Source: Chitinophaga sp. LS1
GTDB lineage: Bacteria; Bacteroidota; Bacteroidia; Chitinophagales; Chitinophagaceae
NCBI RefSeq assembly: GCF_034274695.1
Contig: NZ_CP128362.1
Span: 6,636,501 to 6,700,500, forward strand
Length of the DNA: 64,000 bases
Direction: 5' to 3'
Position 1 is the stretch's first letter; every line of letters starts with the position of its first letter. Under the pieces are notes generated by a model. It was not told the DNA's origin and searched no databases. It saw nothing but the letters and a program-made list of their open reading frames with translations. A program made the position numbers and the translations under genes. Shown here in pieces: positions 9,529-17,555 of the stretch.

Positions 9529-9536
9529 CAAAGGTA
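9529..9536 (-). promoter_or_regulatory. -7 box (TACCTTTG) for purKE
   Basis: TACCTTTG on the minus strand, 17 nt before the purK ATG at 9511. It gives a short leader of about 10 nt. A -33 TTG at a normal spacing is not obvious. Confidence 0.6.
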
Positions 9537-9887
9537 TAAAACTATTGCAAATGATCGTAATAGCATTGAATGCCCACGAAATACCCGGATGTAAAAAATC
9601 GTGCAAACACCCTATCTGCAGGCCTTTTACCCTATAAGGCAATAATTAACCCAAATCCCCTTACTAAACCTTTTTGGGAAATAACCCTAAATTCTCTTTT
9701 ATATCTCCGAAATTCATATTAATATTACATATTATATAATAATCCCTATTCAACTGTAAGCGGACAATATTGCCACCAGGTGGTAGTGGCGGTACACCTT
9801 CCGGGATATGAAACGGTGAAGGAGCTGCATATTACATAAATAAAAAAACAGCAGAACCAGCTGGTACAATGATCAGGCAAGATATCC
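9537..9887. other. gene-free stretch, no function seen
   Basis: AT-rich, without a credible open frame or strong hairpin. A short GC-richer patch around 9770-9820 (CCACCAGGTGG is a small palindrome) is the only feature noticed. It separates the purK promoter from the next gene. Confidence 0.4.
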
Positions 9888-9895
9888 TATCTTTG
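9888..9895 (+). promoter_or_regulatory. -7 box (TATCTTTG) almost touching the next ATG
   Basis: TATCTTTG ends 4 nt before the ATG at 9900. If used, the transcript would begin at or within a few bases of the start codon (leaderless). Confidence 0.45.
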
Positions 9896-9899
9896 CCCG

Positions 9900-10331
9900 A
9901 TGTTTGGGATATTAGATAAATACAAAACACAGCAACATTTCTTCCTCACGCCAGAAAAAGATCTACAGACAGTATGTAATGCGCCTGCTGATAAAAGTGG
10001 GGTATACGTAGTCTATGCATTGAAAAAAGGAAGAGTAGAGCTGATCTACATCGGAAATGCCGGAAAAATTGAAAAAGATGGTACCCTCTCTAATAAAAAG
10101 GGAGGATTGAAAGATGAAATAATCGATAGCCCACAGTTTGGTAAAACACCTGCACATATTGCCTGGAAAAAACAGATGATCCGGGAAAATATTGAAGCAT
10201 TAAATATATACTGGTACGTAACCTACGATACCGACGTTAAAGATTGCCCGGAAGTTTTAAAACGGAACTTACTGAGGCAACACCTGGATATCTTTGGGAT
10301 ATTCCCGAAGTGGAATAAAGCCGTCTCTTAA
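9900..10331 (+). CDS. small GIY-YIG-like domain protein
   Basis: 143 residues. Residues ~33-56 read GVYVVYALKKGRVE then LIYIGNAGKI, the two-strand GIY...YIG pattern of the GIY-YIG nuclease superfamily. The Arg and Glu expected later in the fold are not clearly placed (KKQMIRENIEALNIYW and LKRNLLRQHLDIFG follow), so activity is uncertain. It may be a restriction or repair-type nuclease domain or a decayed relative. A decayed frame follows immediately, so the original gene may have been longer. Its -7 box is only 4 nt upstream of the ATG. Confidence 0.6.
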   Translation: MFGILDKYKTQQHFFLTPEKDLQTVCNAPADKSGVYVVYALKKGRVELIYIGNAGKIEKDGTLSNKKGGLKDEIIDSPQFGKTPAHIAWKKQMIRENIEALNIYWYVTYDTDVKDCPEVLKRNLLRQHLDIFGIFPKWNKAVS

Positions 10332-10332
10332 A

Positions 10333-10519
10333 TATGAACTTTATCATCCTGCAAAAGTAAAAACAGCAGATGAAACGGGTATACCCTCCTTCACACTGAA
10401 ACCATTGCCGGCAACAGGCCTTATTTGGAAAAGATACTCAAAACTATGAATGGAAAACAGCTCTTGATTTTGCAATAGAATTGAACTGGGAGCATCTCAT
10501 TCCATCATTAGAAAAATAA
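10333..10519 (+). pseudogene. decayed coding sequence in two frames
   Basis: Directly after the GIY-YIG-like gene, one frame reads YELYHPAKVKTADETGIPSF and on to a stop at ~10449. A second frame reads DTQNYEWKTALDFAIELNW and on to a stop at 10519. Both look protein-like but have no start codon, as if one gene suffered a frameshift or deletion. Family not recognised. This is inference from amino-acid texture only. Confidence 0.35.
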
Positions 10520-10525
10520 TCGTTG

Positions 10526-11467
10526 ATGAAAAATATCTTAACAATAGCAGGTATCCTACTTTGTCAATTTTCATACGCGCAAACTTCGTTCAAAGTGATA
10601 CCACTGGGGGTGAAAGGAGGTACTGATGAAAGCAATCTTTCTGCTTATATGATCGCTCCGCAGGGAAGTGAAGATTATGTATGCCTGGATGCGGGCACTG
10701 TGCACTACGGTATTCAAAAAGCCATACAGGCGAAACTATTGCATGGCACTGCTGCTGAGGTGTTGAGGCAAAATGTAAAAGGATTTCTGATCTCCCATGG
10801 TCATCTTGATCATCTGGCGGGTATGATCATCAATTCACCGGATGATAGTACGAAGAATATTTATGGGTTAGATTATTGTCTGGATATATTAAAAGATAAA
10901 TATTTCTCCTGGAAAAGCTGGGCAAATTTTGCTAATGAAGGCGAGAAACCGGCACTTGGTAAATATCACTATACAGTACTGACTCCAGGCACCGAAGCAC
11001 CTTTGCAAAACACAGCTATGCAGGTCACGGCTTTTTCGCTCAGTCATTCTAATCCTTACCAAAGTACGGCATTCCTGGTTCGGCATGAAGAAGCTTATAT
11101 ACTTTATTTGGGTGATACTGGCGCAGATTCAGTTGAACATTCTGATAAACTACACCTGCTATGGGTAGAGGTAGCTCCCTTGTTGAAAGCAAAAAAGCTA
11201 AAGGCTATTTTTATAGAGGTGTCTTTTGATAATCAGCAACCGGATAAACAATTGTTCGGCCATCTTACCCCACACTGGCTGATGTTGGAATTACAGGATT
11301 TAGCGTCTCTTGCAGGAACGGAGGAGTTGAAGGGGTTTCCGGTGGTGATCACGCATATCAAACCGGGTGGTAATCGTGAGCAACTGATACGGGAGCAATT
11401 AAAGGCGTATAATCCTTTGCAGGTTAAACTGATTGTTCCTGAGCAGGCTAAGTTAATTAAGCTGTAA
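10526..11467 (+). CDS. class II 3',5'-cyclic-nucleotide phosphodiesterase, secreted
   Basis: 313 residues from the ATG at 10526 (a TTG at 10523 is also in frame). Signal peptide MKNILTIAGILLCQFSYA then QT. The metallo-beta-lactamase-fold metal site is SHGHLDHLAGM (His-x-His-x-Asp-His), followed by LSHSN, LYLGDTG and the family-typical IFIEVSFDN and HLTPHWLM. This is the PDEase II/CpdP family, which hydrolyses cAMP or cGMP. With a signal peptide it would act in the periplasm, probably scavenging external cyclic nucleotides. Length agrees with the family. Confidence 0.9.
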   Translation: MKNILTIAGILLCQFSYAQTSFKVIPLGVKGGTDESNLSAYMIAPQGSEDYVCLDAGTVHYGIQKAIQAKLLHGTAAEVLRQNVKGFLISHGHLDHLAGMIINSPDDSTKNIYGLDYCLDILKDKYFSWKSWANFANEGEKPALGKYHYTVLTPGTEAPLQNTAMQVTAFSLSHSNPYQSTAFLVRHEEAYILYLGDTGADSVEHSDKLHLLWVEVAPLLKAKKLKAIFIEVSFDNQQPDKQLFGHLTPHWLMLELQDLASLAGTEELKGFPVVITHIKPGGNREQLIREQLKAYNPLQVKLIVPEQAKLIKL

Positions 11468-11511
11468 GGCCTTTATCAACTAGTCAAATATGCAGACATT
11501 CTAATTCAATA

Positions 11512-12495
11512 TCATGACAATAAACCCTCCTCCCAATCCACAAAGCTTCCACTCACCCCCTCCAGCAGCACCATCCCTATCCCGGCTAAACCTCCCGACA
11601 ACCCCAGATCCGGCATCCCTCTCCCTCTCTCCAGCTCCTGGCAAACACCTGTCTGCAACATTTGCCGGATATCTTCCGCCCCAGCTCCCAACAGCTTACA
11701 ACTCAGCACCAGATCTTCCCATCGCACAATATTCTTCACAGCAGGTAGCTCCTCCAACACCATCTCCACTCCTGCCCTGCCCATTGCATCCCGCACCCTA
11801 AGTAAGGTTGTAAAATCAGTATGCACTAAGGTCCTGTATTCTGTCAGCCATGCAATTATCTCCGCCTCCATCTCACCTATTATAACCGGATAAATACCCA
11901 ACTCTTTCACCCTGCTAATGAAATGTAATACTGCCGATAAACCTCTCATCTTATTCAACATCATCCTTGATTCTACCGGCGCATAATGCCTGTCAAACAC
12001 CTTAAATATCCCTTCATCCATTTTCATCCTGATCTCATCTATCACTAATAGTAACCGCTCTGCTATCATCATCCTTGTAATGTCGGAACCCGTCTCTGCA
12101 TATCTTTGCAGCAGATAATTTGTCATATCCAGCAACCCTCCCTGATCAAAAAGCCGGCTAAACCCAAATTGCAATTTGTCAAAAATCACCTTATCGACCT
12201 TTTCCAACATCTCATCCGTATTAATTCCAATGAGCTGCTGCTGCCCCAAATGCGAAATCAGCCAGCCAATACCCGGCACTGCCGATAAATGCGGATGTTT
12301 AATCTGCCTCACAAGATACCTATAGTTCTCTACGAGTAAATTCTGCGCCACCTCATAATATGGTTCACTCTCCACAACACGGGCATAATGAAACAGGAAA
12401 AGGGCCATGCCTGCCTGGCCATTTACAAGACTCATATCTTCTGTGAAGTCTTTTGCAGAACTAATCTTTTCCGCAATTTGATGTAGAACATTCAT
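11512..12495 (-). CDS. LanC-like protein of the peptide cluster, zinc ligands not seen
   Basis: 327 residues. The N-terminal SLVNGQAGMALFLFHYARV and the C-terminal LGLSGGLAGIGMVLLEG match the glycine-rich repeat helices of the LanC alpha-toroid. LanC cyclases bind zinc through one Cys and a Cys-His pair (WCxG, CHG). Neither motif is present; the only cysteines are in VLSCKLLG and TGVCQELE. It may be a scaffold or a cyclase with altered chemistry rather than a classic lanthionine synthetase. It is the last gene of the minus-strand cluster, starting 7 nt after the glycosyltransferase stop. Confidence 0.75.
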   Translation of the reverse strand: MNVLHQIAEKISSAKDFTEDMSLVNGQAGMALFLFHYARVVESEPYYEVAQNLLVENYRYLVRQIKHPHLSAVPGIGWLISHLGQQQLIGINTDEMLEKVDKVIFDKLQFGFSRLFDQGGLLDMTNYLLQRYAETGSDITRMMIAERLLLVIDEIRMKMDEGIFKVFDRHYAPVESRMMLNKMRGLSAVLHFISRVKELGIYPVIIGEMEAEIIAWLTEYRTLVHTDFTTLLRVRDAMGRAGVEMVLEELPAVKNIVRWEDLVLSCKLLGAGAEDIRQMLQTGVCQELERGRGMPDLGLSGGLAGIGMVLLEGVSGSFVDWEEGLLS

Positions 12496-12501
12496 AAAAG
12501 G

Positions 12502-14223
12502 TCATAATTTTAATAACTGGTTCCAATACCTCACCTCTTTTTTCAACTCCTCTGCCGCCGAATTCACCACATCCATTTGATGTTGCATCAGCTCCTGGTA
12601 ATCATCCTCCGAACGATAACCGGAATTATGCAATGTGACATGATCTATATGGTACAATGCTCCTTTTATCCGCACTGCCTTATAACCTAATACCGCCATC
12701 CGCCTAAGCCGCTCCTGGTCTTCAGGTCCCCATTTATAAAATCGCTCGTTTTCCATGCCACAGGCTATAAATGCTTCCCTGTCCAGCATCACGGCCCCGC
12801 CCACTGATTTAAATTGAGATGGCTTCAACTTTTGCAGGATCTTTAAATCCAGTTGTTGCTGGAATAGTTTTTTCAAATCCGGATCAGCTACAAATACTAC
12901 ATTGCCATCGAAAGGCAGAGATATTTTGCAATCACCGTTTCGTAACTGGTTGACGGCCGCCACTATCTGTGCAGGAGCCGCTACTACATCTACATCCCAC
13001 AATGCGAGATACGGTGTAGTAACCATCCTGATCATTTCATTGTTGTACTTTGTCCGATGAAACCAGTGCGCGCTATCCTCCACAAATACATAGGTGGTAT
13101 TTTCCGTCAATATACTTTTGTCCACCCGGGGTGCAACATCTGCTTCCAGCACGATAATAGTAGTCCGGAAATATTTATTCAGAAACTGAATTGACATCTT
13201 CAGGTTATCCTCCCTGTCACGGCTATCGATCCTGACCGGCAACAGAAAGGTCATATCACTTAAATCGATTCTCATCGCTGCTTCTGTTTCTCTCACTGCC
13301 AATACATATTGCCAGCTGCAATACGCTTTGCTGACATAATCAAAATTGACATGGTACGGTGGCAGTTGCTCAAAATCTCCTTTGAAGAAATGCTGATGTG
13401 CATGCTCTCTACCCAACCCGGCATTGTGAAAGATTTTTGTTTGCTCCCAGCACACCATCTCTTCCTTTGGCCAGCAAAAGGCCAGCTCTTCATGAATCCT
13501 CACGGGATAATGCAGGCGAAAGGCATTCCACAACACCGCCCACATATCCGCACACCAGGCTATGGGAGGCTGATAGAAACGCTGGCCTGTCTGCTCTTCG
13601 TACAACTGCGCATAACGCTCATTATGCATACTCAGGTGACGATACATTTTTACACAATCCGATTCTACCCTGTCCCAGAATTGATAGTTTACACCTTTCA
13701 TCAGGTATTGGGCGCCGCCGGAATGTTCACTGTTCAACTCCACCAACGCCTGATCCATATCTATGGCCATACACATCTCCTGCAGCACAACACGTCCTGT
13801 ACTGATCAGCCATTCAGCACTGATATAAGAACGGGTATCCGATACATACCAATTTGCATCATCAGCCCTGCACATGGATTCAAAATCGGGCAACTTACGG
13901 AATATGATATCCGGATCATGATAGAACACAGGTACACTACACTCTTCCGGATATGACTTAAAATGCTTTTTGATGATATGAGGTCTAAGCGAAGAAGGAT
14001 ATAACCGGTTAGTCCGGGTATCTTCGTACAAAAAGAATAAAGCATAATCACTGAATGCCAACAGCAACTCCGCGAATTTCGGTAGTAATCCTTTTTCAGG
14101 ATCATACCCTACCAATACATGTATTTGTTCTTTGAGAATGCCGTGCTTTCTAAAATTAACCAACTGTACTTCCAGTTGCCACTTAAAATACAGCGTGTCC
14201 GGTTGTGCGGATAAAAATATCAT
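12502..14223 (-). CDS. two-domain glycosyltransferase (HPAT-like N-half, GT7-like C-half)
   Basis: 573 residues. The N-terminal ~310 residues (FLSAQPDTLYFKWQLEVQ, VFYHDPDIIF, QPPIAWCADMWAVLW) resemble hydroxyproline O-arabinosyltransferase-like proteins; the HDPD could bind the metal. The C-terminal ~250 residues are a GT-A domain like beta-1,4-galactosyltransferases: TFLLPVRIDSRDRE, WDVDVV, then GGAVMLDREAFIACGMEN, FYKWGPEDQERLRR and YHIDH. So one protein may carry two transfer activities. Its ATG overlaps the stop of the upstream GT14 gene by 4 nt. Peptide glycosylation is inferred from context. Confidence 0.8.
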   Translation of the reverse strand: MIFLSAQPDTLYFKWQLEVQLVNFRKHGILKEQIHVLVGYDPEKGLLPKFAELLLAFSDYALFFLYEDTRTNRLYPSSLRPHIIKKHFKSYPEECSVPVFYHDPDIIFRKLPDFESMCRADDANWYVSDTRSYISAEWLISTGRVVLQEMCMAIDMDQALVELNSEHSGGAQYLMKGVNYQFWDRVESDCVKMYRHLSMHNERYAQLYEEQTGQRFYQPPIAWCADMWAVLWNAFRLHYPVRIHEELAFCWPKEEMVCWEQTKIFHNAGLGREHAHQHFFKGDFEQLPPYHVNFDYVSKAYCSWQYVLAVRETEAAMRIDLSDMTFLLPVRIDSRDREDNLKMSIQFLNKYFRTTIIVLEADVAPRVDKSILTENTTYVFVEDSAHWFHRTKYNNEMIRMVTTPYLALWDVDVVAAPAQIVAAVNQLRNGDCKISLPFDGNVVFVADPDLKKLFQQQLDLKILQKLKPSQFKSVGGAVMLDREAFIACGMENERFYKWGPEDQERLRRMAVLGYKAVRIKGALYHIDHVTLHNSGYRSEDDYQELMQHQMDVVNSAAEELKKEVRYWNQLLKL

Positions 14224-15083
14224 GTCAACATTATTGATTGTTCAAGTTGATCGATCACTTCGCTATCTATGGCTGGAATAAATTTCCTCGCAAAAAGGCA
14301 ACCACTGGCTTTCAGCAAAGGCAAATCATCCATGGTAAGTATTTTGGGCGATGCCGGACCTGTCACCCAGTCTATGTAACGGAGATTATTATTTATTACC
14401 TTTCTTTTGTAAGGGCTGTTCATGATAACAGTTGGTATCAGTATTTCATCGGCCAGTAATACTGTTCTGAAATAAGGATAGATCCAATCAAAGTTGTCGG
14501 TAAAGTAATCACAAAGGTATTCTAATACAGCAGAGGGCATTGTCCACCAGCAACTACCTCCATAGGGTTTCAACCCTGCGGGAAACGCTCTTCGTATGCC
14601 AGCCTCCTTTTGTTGCCACGCATATTCCTCCGCCGTATCTTTTCCTATGTCATCCACGGGCCATTCCAATTCGTATCTGTCTATTCCACCATTACTACCT
14701 GTCCATTTGGCGTAGGGTATTTCAAAATATTCAAGAAAGATAAGATCCTTGTTAGCCGCCACGAATGCACTGATTTCATCATTGCTCACAAGGGGAAAAT
14801 CGGCACCACTGATCAAAAATACCTGATCGTATGTACCTGATGCCCTGCATTCACTCATGAGGGCCATAAATGCCAGTGTAAGATTAAAGCCGCCCCACGT
14901 AACCAGAAAACGATCTTCCAATATATGCACCCTGTCATTATCCTTCAGGGCTATCGATAAGTTGTATTCGATTTTTGCATCTATATGCACAAATATTTCT
15001 GTTTCAGGAGTGAGGATTTTTTCTATCAGCCTGGACAAATGATCAAAATCGCGATAAGCTGTGATGAGATAGGCAATTCGCAT
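14220..15083 (-). CDS. GT14 core-2/I-branching-type glycosyltransferase
   Basis: 287 residues. MRIAYLITAYRDFDHLSRLI, EIFVHIDAK, VTWGGFNLTLA, LISGADFPLVS and GSCWWTMPS are the recognisable blocks of the Branch family (PF02485), which transfers N-acetylglucosamine or xylose. No transmembrane segment, so cytoplasmic. It starts 6 nt after the small membrane protein and overlaps the next glycosyltransferase by 4 nt, implying coupled translation. Placed in a RiPP cluster, the likely acceptor is the precursor peptide (inference); a role in surface glycan cannot be excluded. Confidence 0.88.
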   Translation of the reverse strand: MRIAYLITAYRDFDHLSRLIEKILTPETEIFVHIDAKIEYNLSIALKDNDRVHILEDRFLVTWGGFNLTLAFMALMSECRASGTYDQVFLISGADFPLVSNDEISAFVAANKDLIFLEYFEIPYAKWTGSNGGIDRYELEWPVDDIGKDTAEEYAWQQKEAGIRRAFPAGLKPYGGSCWWTMPSAVLEYLCDYFTDNFDWIYPYFRTVLLADEILIPTVIMNSPYKRKVINNNLRYIDWVTGPASPKILTMDDLPLLKASGCLFARKFIPAIDSEVIDQLEQSIMLT

Positions 15084-15088
15084 AGTGG

Positions 15089-15298
15089 TTATTTCTTTAA
15101 AAGATATTCCAATAGGGTTTGATTACCCGTTTTCTTCGCCGGGATTTTTATATGGGAAAACAGGATGAGGGCTATTACAAATACAAAAACGATGATCAGG
15201 TTAGACCAAAGAATGAGATGGGAAGGTGGCTTGCTCAATACTTCCTGCACTTCCCTGCTTCTTAATTCATACGTATTTCTTTTCCGGGTCTGTGGCAT
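15089..15298 (-). CDS. 69-residue stub of an HlyD-type secretion adaptor
   Basis: MPQTRKRNTYELRSREVQEV, then LSKPPSHLILWSNLIIV, one membrane helix (about 30-50) and a short periplasmic tail KKTGNQTLLEYLLKK. The start matches the N-terminus of Bacteroidota HlyD/membrane-fusion proteins next to bacteriocin ABC exporters (ELRSEEVQEIL..P..I.RWG pattern, from memory). The usual ~350 residues of lipoyl and coiled-coil periplasmic domain are absent, yet the reading frame is intact and the spacing to neighbours is tight (6 and 5 nt). This suggests a deliberately short partner of the ABC exporter or a neat deletion. Confidence 0.7.
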   Translation of the reverse strand: MPQTRKRNTYELRSREVQEVLSKPPSHLILWSNLIIVFVFVIALILFSHIKIPAKKTGNQTLLEYLLKK

Positions 15299-15304
15299 AA
15301 TAAA

Positions 15305-17542
15305 TTAGTTTCCTATTTCAAGCTGGTTCTTCACCAGTTCATAATAATATCCTCTTCGCTGTGTCAATGTCTGATGATCACCCTGCTCTACAATACGCCC
15401 TTGTTGCAGTACGATAATCTGATCTGCATTTTTTACAGTACTCAATCGATGAGCAATAATGACAACCGATTTCCCGCCGAAAAAGGCCTGCAGATTATTC
15501 ATGATCTTTCGTTCATTAATCGCATCCAGACTGCTGGTCGCTTCGTCCATGAACAGGTAATCAGGGTCTTTGTATACTGCGCGGGCAATAAATATTCTTT
15601 GTCGCTGTCCGCCACTAATACCGGTACCATTATTGCCGATGCGGGTGACATAGCCCATGGGACAGCTCTCTATAAATGCTTTGATATTGGCGGTTTCCAC
15701 GGCCAGCTGCATGCGGGTATGATCTATCTCTTCCCCATCTAATGCGATATTGTTGGCAATGGTGTCAGAAAAAATATATCCATCCTGCATAATAGTACCA
15801 CACTTGCTGCGCCAGTATTTGGGTGACAAGGATGGTAAGGGTTGATCGCCTACCAGGATACGACCGTTTACCGGTTCGTAATAACCCAGTAACAGTTTCA
15901 TAAGTGTCGTTTTTCCACTACCGCTATCGCCTACAATAGCAGTAATTTTACCTTTTGGTATGCGCAGACAGATATCCTTTAATACAAAAGGAGAATGAGG
16001 TCCTTCGTACTGAAAAGAAATATTATCCAATATGATATCTTCTTCTTGTGGGTGAAACAAGCCCTTCTCGTCAAGGTGTACGGCTGACAAGTCTTCTGTG
16101 ATTTCGCCCTTTTTCTCTTCCTCTTCTCTGGAATGAATTTCATTCATTCTGTCCATACTGATCTTTGCATCCTGAGCAGCCTGAATAAATGCCACCAGTT
16201 GTTCCAGCGGGCCATTGGTCTGACCTATGATGAAGGATATACTTAGCAACACACCAAGGGATAATTCACCATTTAACACTGCACTGGCGGCTATAAATGA
16301 GATGAGGATATTCTTGAATTGGTTTAAGAACACATAGCCTGTCCGCTGGTACTGTGCCAGCGCCAGGCTTCGTATATTAAGCCTGAATACCTTTATCTGC
16401 AGGTACTCCCAGTTCCAACGTTTGGTCCGCTCACTGCCGTACAATTTGATCTCCTGCATGCCGGTAATCATTTCCACCAACTGATCCTGGTTCTCCTTAT
16501 TCCGGCTAAAACGCTCATAGTCCAGTTCCTTACGTTTACGCTGAAACAACAGTATCCAGCTTACGCCAGCGATACTGAAGAAGAGGAAAACAAATAAAAT
16601 CTGCGTGCTGTAAAAAGATAAAATCGTACTGAATACGACAATATTGATGAAAGAGAACAGGGTACTAAGCGTAACCCCAGTCAGGAAGGTCTCAATACGC
16701 TGATGATCATTGATACGTTGCAGAATATCACCCACTGCTTTCGAGTCAAAGAATTTGATAGGTAAGCGCATCAACTTGATCAGGAAATCGGAAATAATAT
16801 TGAGGTTCAAACGGATGTTTACATGTAGCAGCAGCCAGTTTTGCAGGAGATCTATCACCAGACTACCCGTAAACAGGAAAAGCTGTGATAGCAGCAGCAT
16901 GTAGATCAGGTGGATATTATGCCCCTGTATACCATAGTCAACAAGGAATTGTGTCAGCAGTGGAAAGGCCAGCGCAATCAAACTCGTGGCCAGCATACCT
17001 ATAAACAATTGTATGATGAACCTTTTGTGAGGAGCCAGGTATCGTACCAGAAAACTTAGCCCCGGTTTTTGTACGACGGTTTGATGCTGGTAGAATTCAG
17101 TTGTAGGTTCCATCAGCAATGCCATCCCAAAATCGTCGGTCGTACTGATCCAGTTGTCTCTGAATGTTTTTTCATTTATAGTGACAACGCCATGTGCAGG
17201 ATCGGCTATTTTGAAGCGTAGTTTCCTGCCAGGAAAGGTGCGGTAGACCTCATATAATACAATAAAGTGATCCTGGTTCCAATGCAGGACACAGGGCAGC
17301 GGACAATCTTCTGCCAGCTTCTCTAATGTAAGTTTTGCTCTCAGCGTACGAAAGCCGATCTTTTCTGCAGCAAAGCTCAGGTTGAGCAAACTCACCCCTT
17401 CCTTTCCTATGAAAGACAGCTCACGCATATATTCCAGGGAATACGCTTTGCCATAATGCCGGGCTATCATACACAGGCAGGTAGATCCACAATCGGAGGT
17501 ATCTAATTGCCGCTGAAATACTATTTTTCTTTTTTTAAACAC
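15305..17542 (-). CDS. C39-peptidase bacteriocin-type ABC exporter
   Basis: 745 residues: an N-terminal C39 peptidase (1-140) with DTSDCGSTC (Cys18), HWNQDHFIVLYEV (His92) and DPAHG (Asp114), six membrane helices at ~165-450, then an ABC ATPase. The ATPase has Walker A GDSGSGKTTL, signature ISGGQRQRIFIARA, Walker B YLFMDEATSS and H-loop AHRLST. The family cuts GG-leader peptides on the cytoplasmic side and exports the core. The precursor two genes upstream ends its leader in RGG, so it is the obvious substrate. All catalytic residues are present. Confidence 0.96.
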   Translation of the reverse strand: MFKKRKIVFQRQLDTSDCGSTCLCMIARHYGKAYSLEYMRELSFIGKEGVSLLNLSFAAEKIGFRTLRAKLTLEKLAEDCPLPCVLHWNQDHFIVLYEVYRTFPGRKLRFKIADPAHGVVTINEKTFRDNWISTTDDFGMALLMEPTTEFYQHQTVVQKPGLSFLVRYLAPHKRFIIQLFIGMLATSLIALAFPLLTQFLVDYGIQGHNIHLIYMLLLSQLFLFTGSLVIDLLQNWLLLHVNIRLNLNIISDFLIKLMRLPIKFFDSKAVGDILQRINDHQRIETFLTGVTLSTLFSFINIVVFSTILSFYSTQILFVFLFFSIAGVSWILLFQRKRKELDYERFSRNKENQDQLVEMITGMQEIKLYGSERTKRWNWEYLQIKVFRLNIRSLALAQYQRTGYVFLNQFKNILISFIAASAVLNGELSLGVLLSISFIIGQTNGPLEQLVAFIQAAQDAKISMDRMNEIHSREEEEKKGEITEDLSAVHLDEKGLFHPQEEDIILDNISFQYEGPHSPFVLKDICLRIPKGKITAIVGDSGSGKTTLMKLLLGYYEPVNGRILVGDQPLPSLSPKYWRSKCGTIMQDGYIFSDTIANNIALDGEEIDHTRMQLAVETANIKAFIESCPMGYVTRIGNNGTGISGGQRQRIFIARAVYKDPDYLFMDEATSSLDAINERKIMNNLQAFFGGKSVVIIAHRLSTVKNADQIIVLQQGRIVEQGDHQTLTQRRGYYYELVKNQLEIGN

Positions 17543-17555
17543 AGCATGTATTTTA

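Noticed and set aside
13309..13956. 215-codon + strand frame opposite the two-domain glycosyltransferase
   Set aside because: Antisense shadow of a clear gene; no family pattern.
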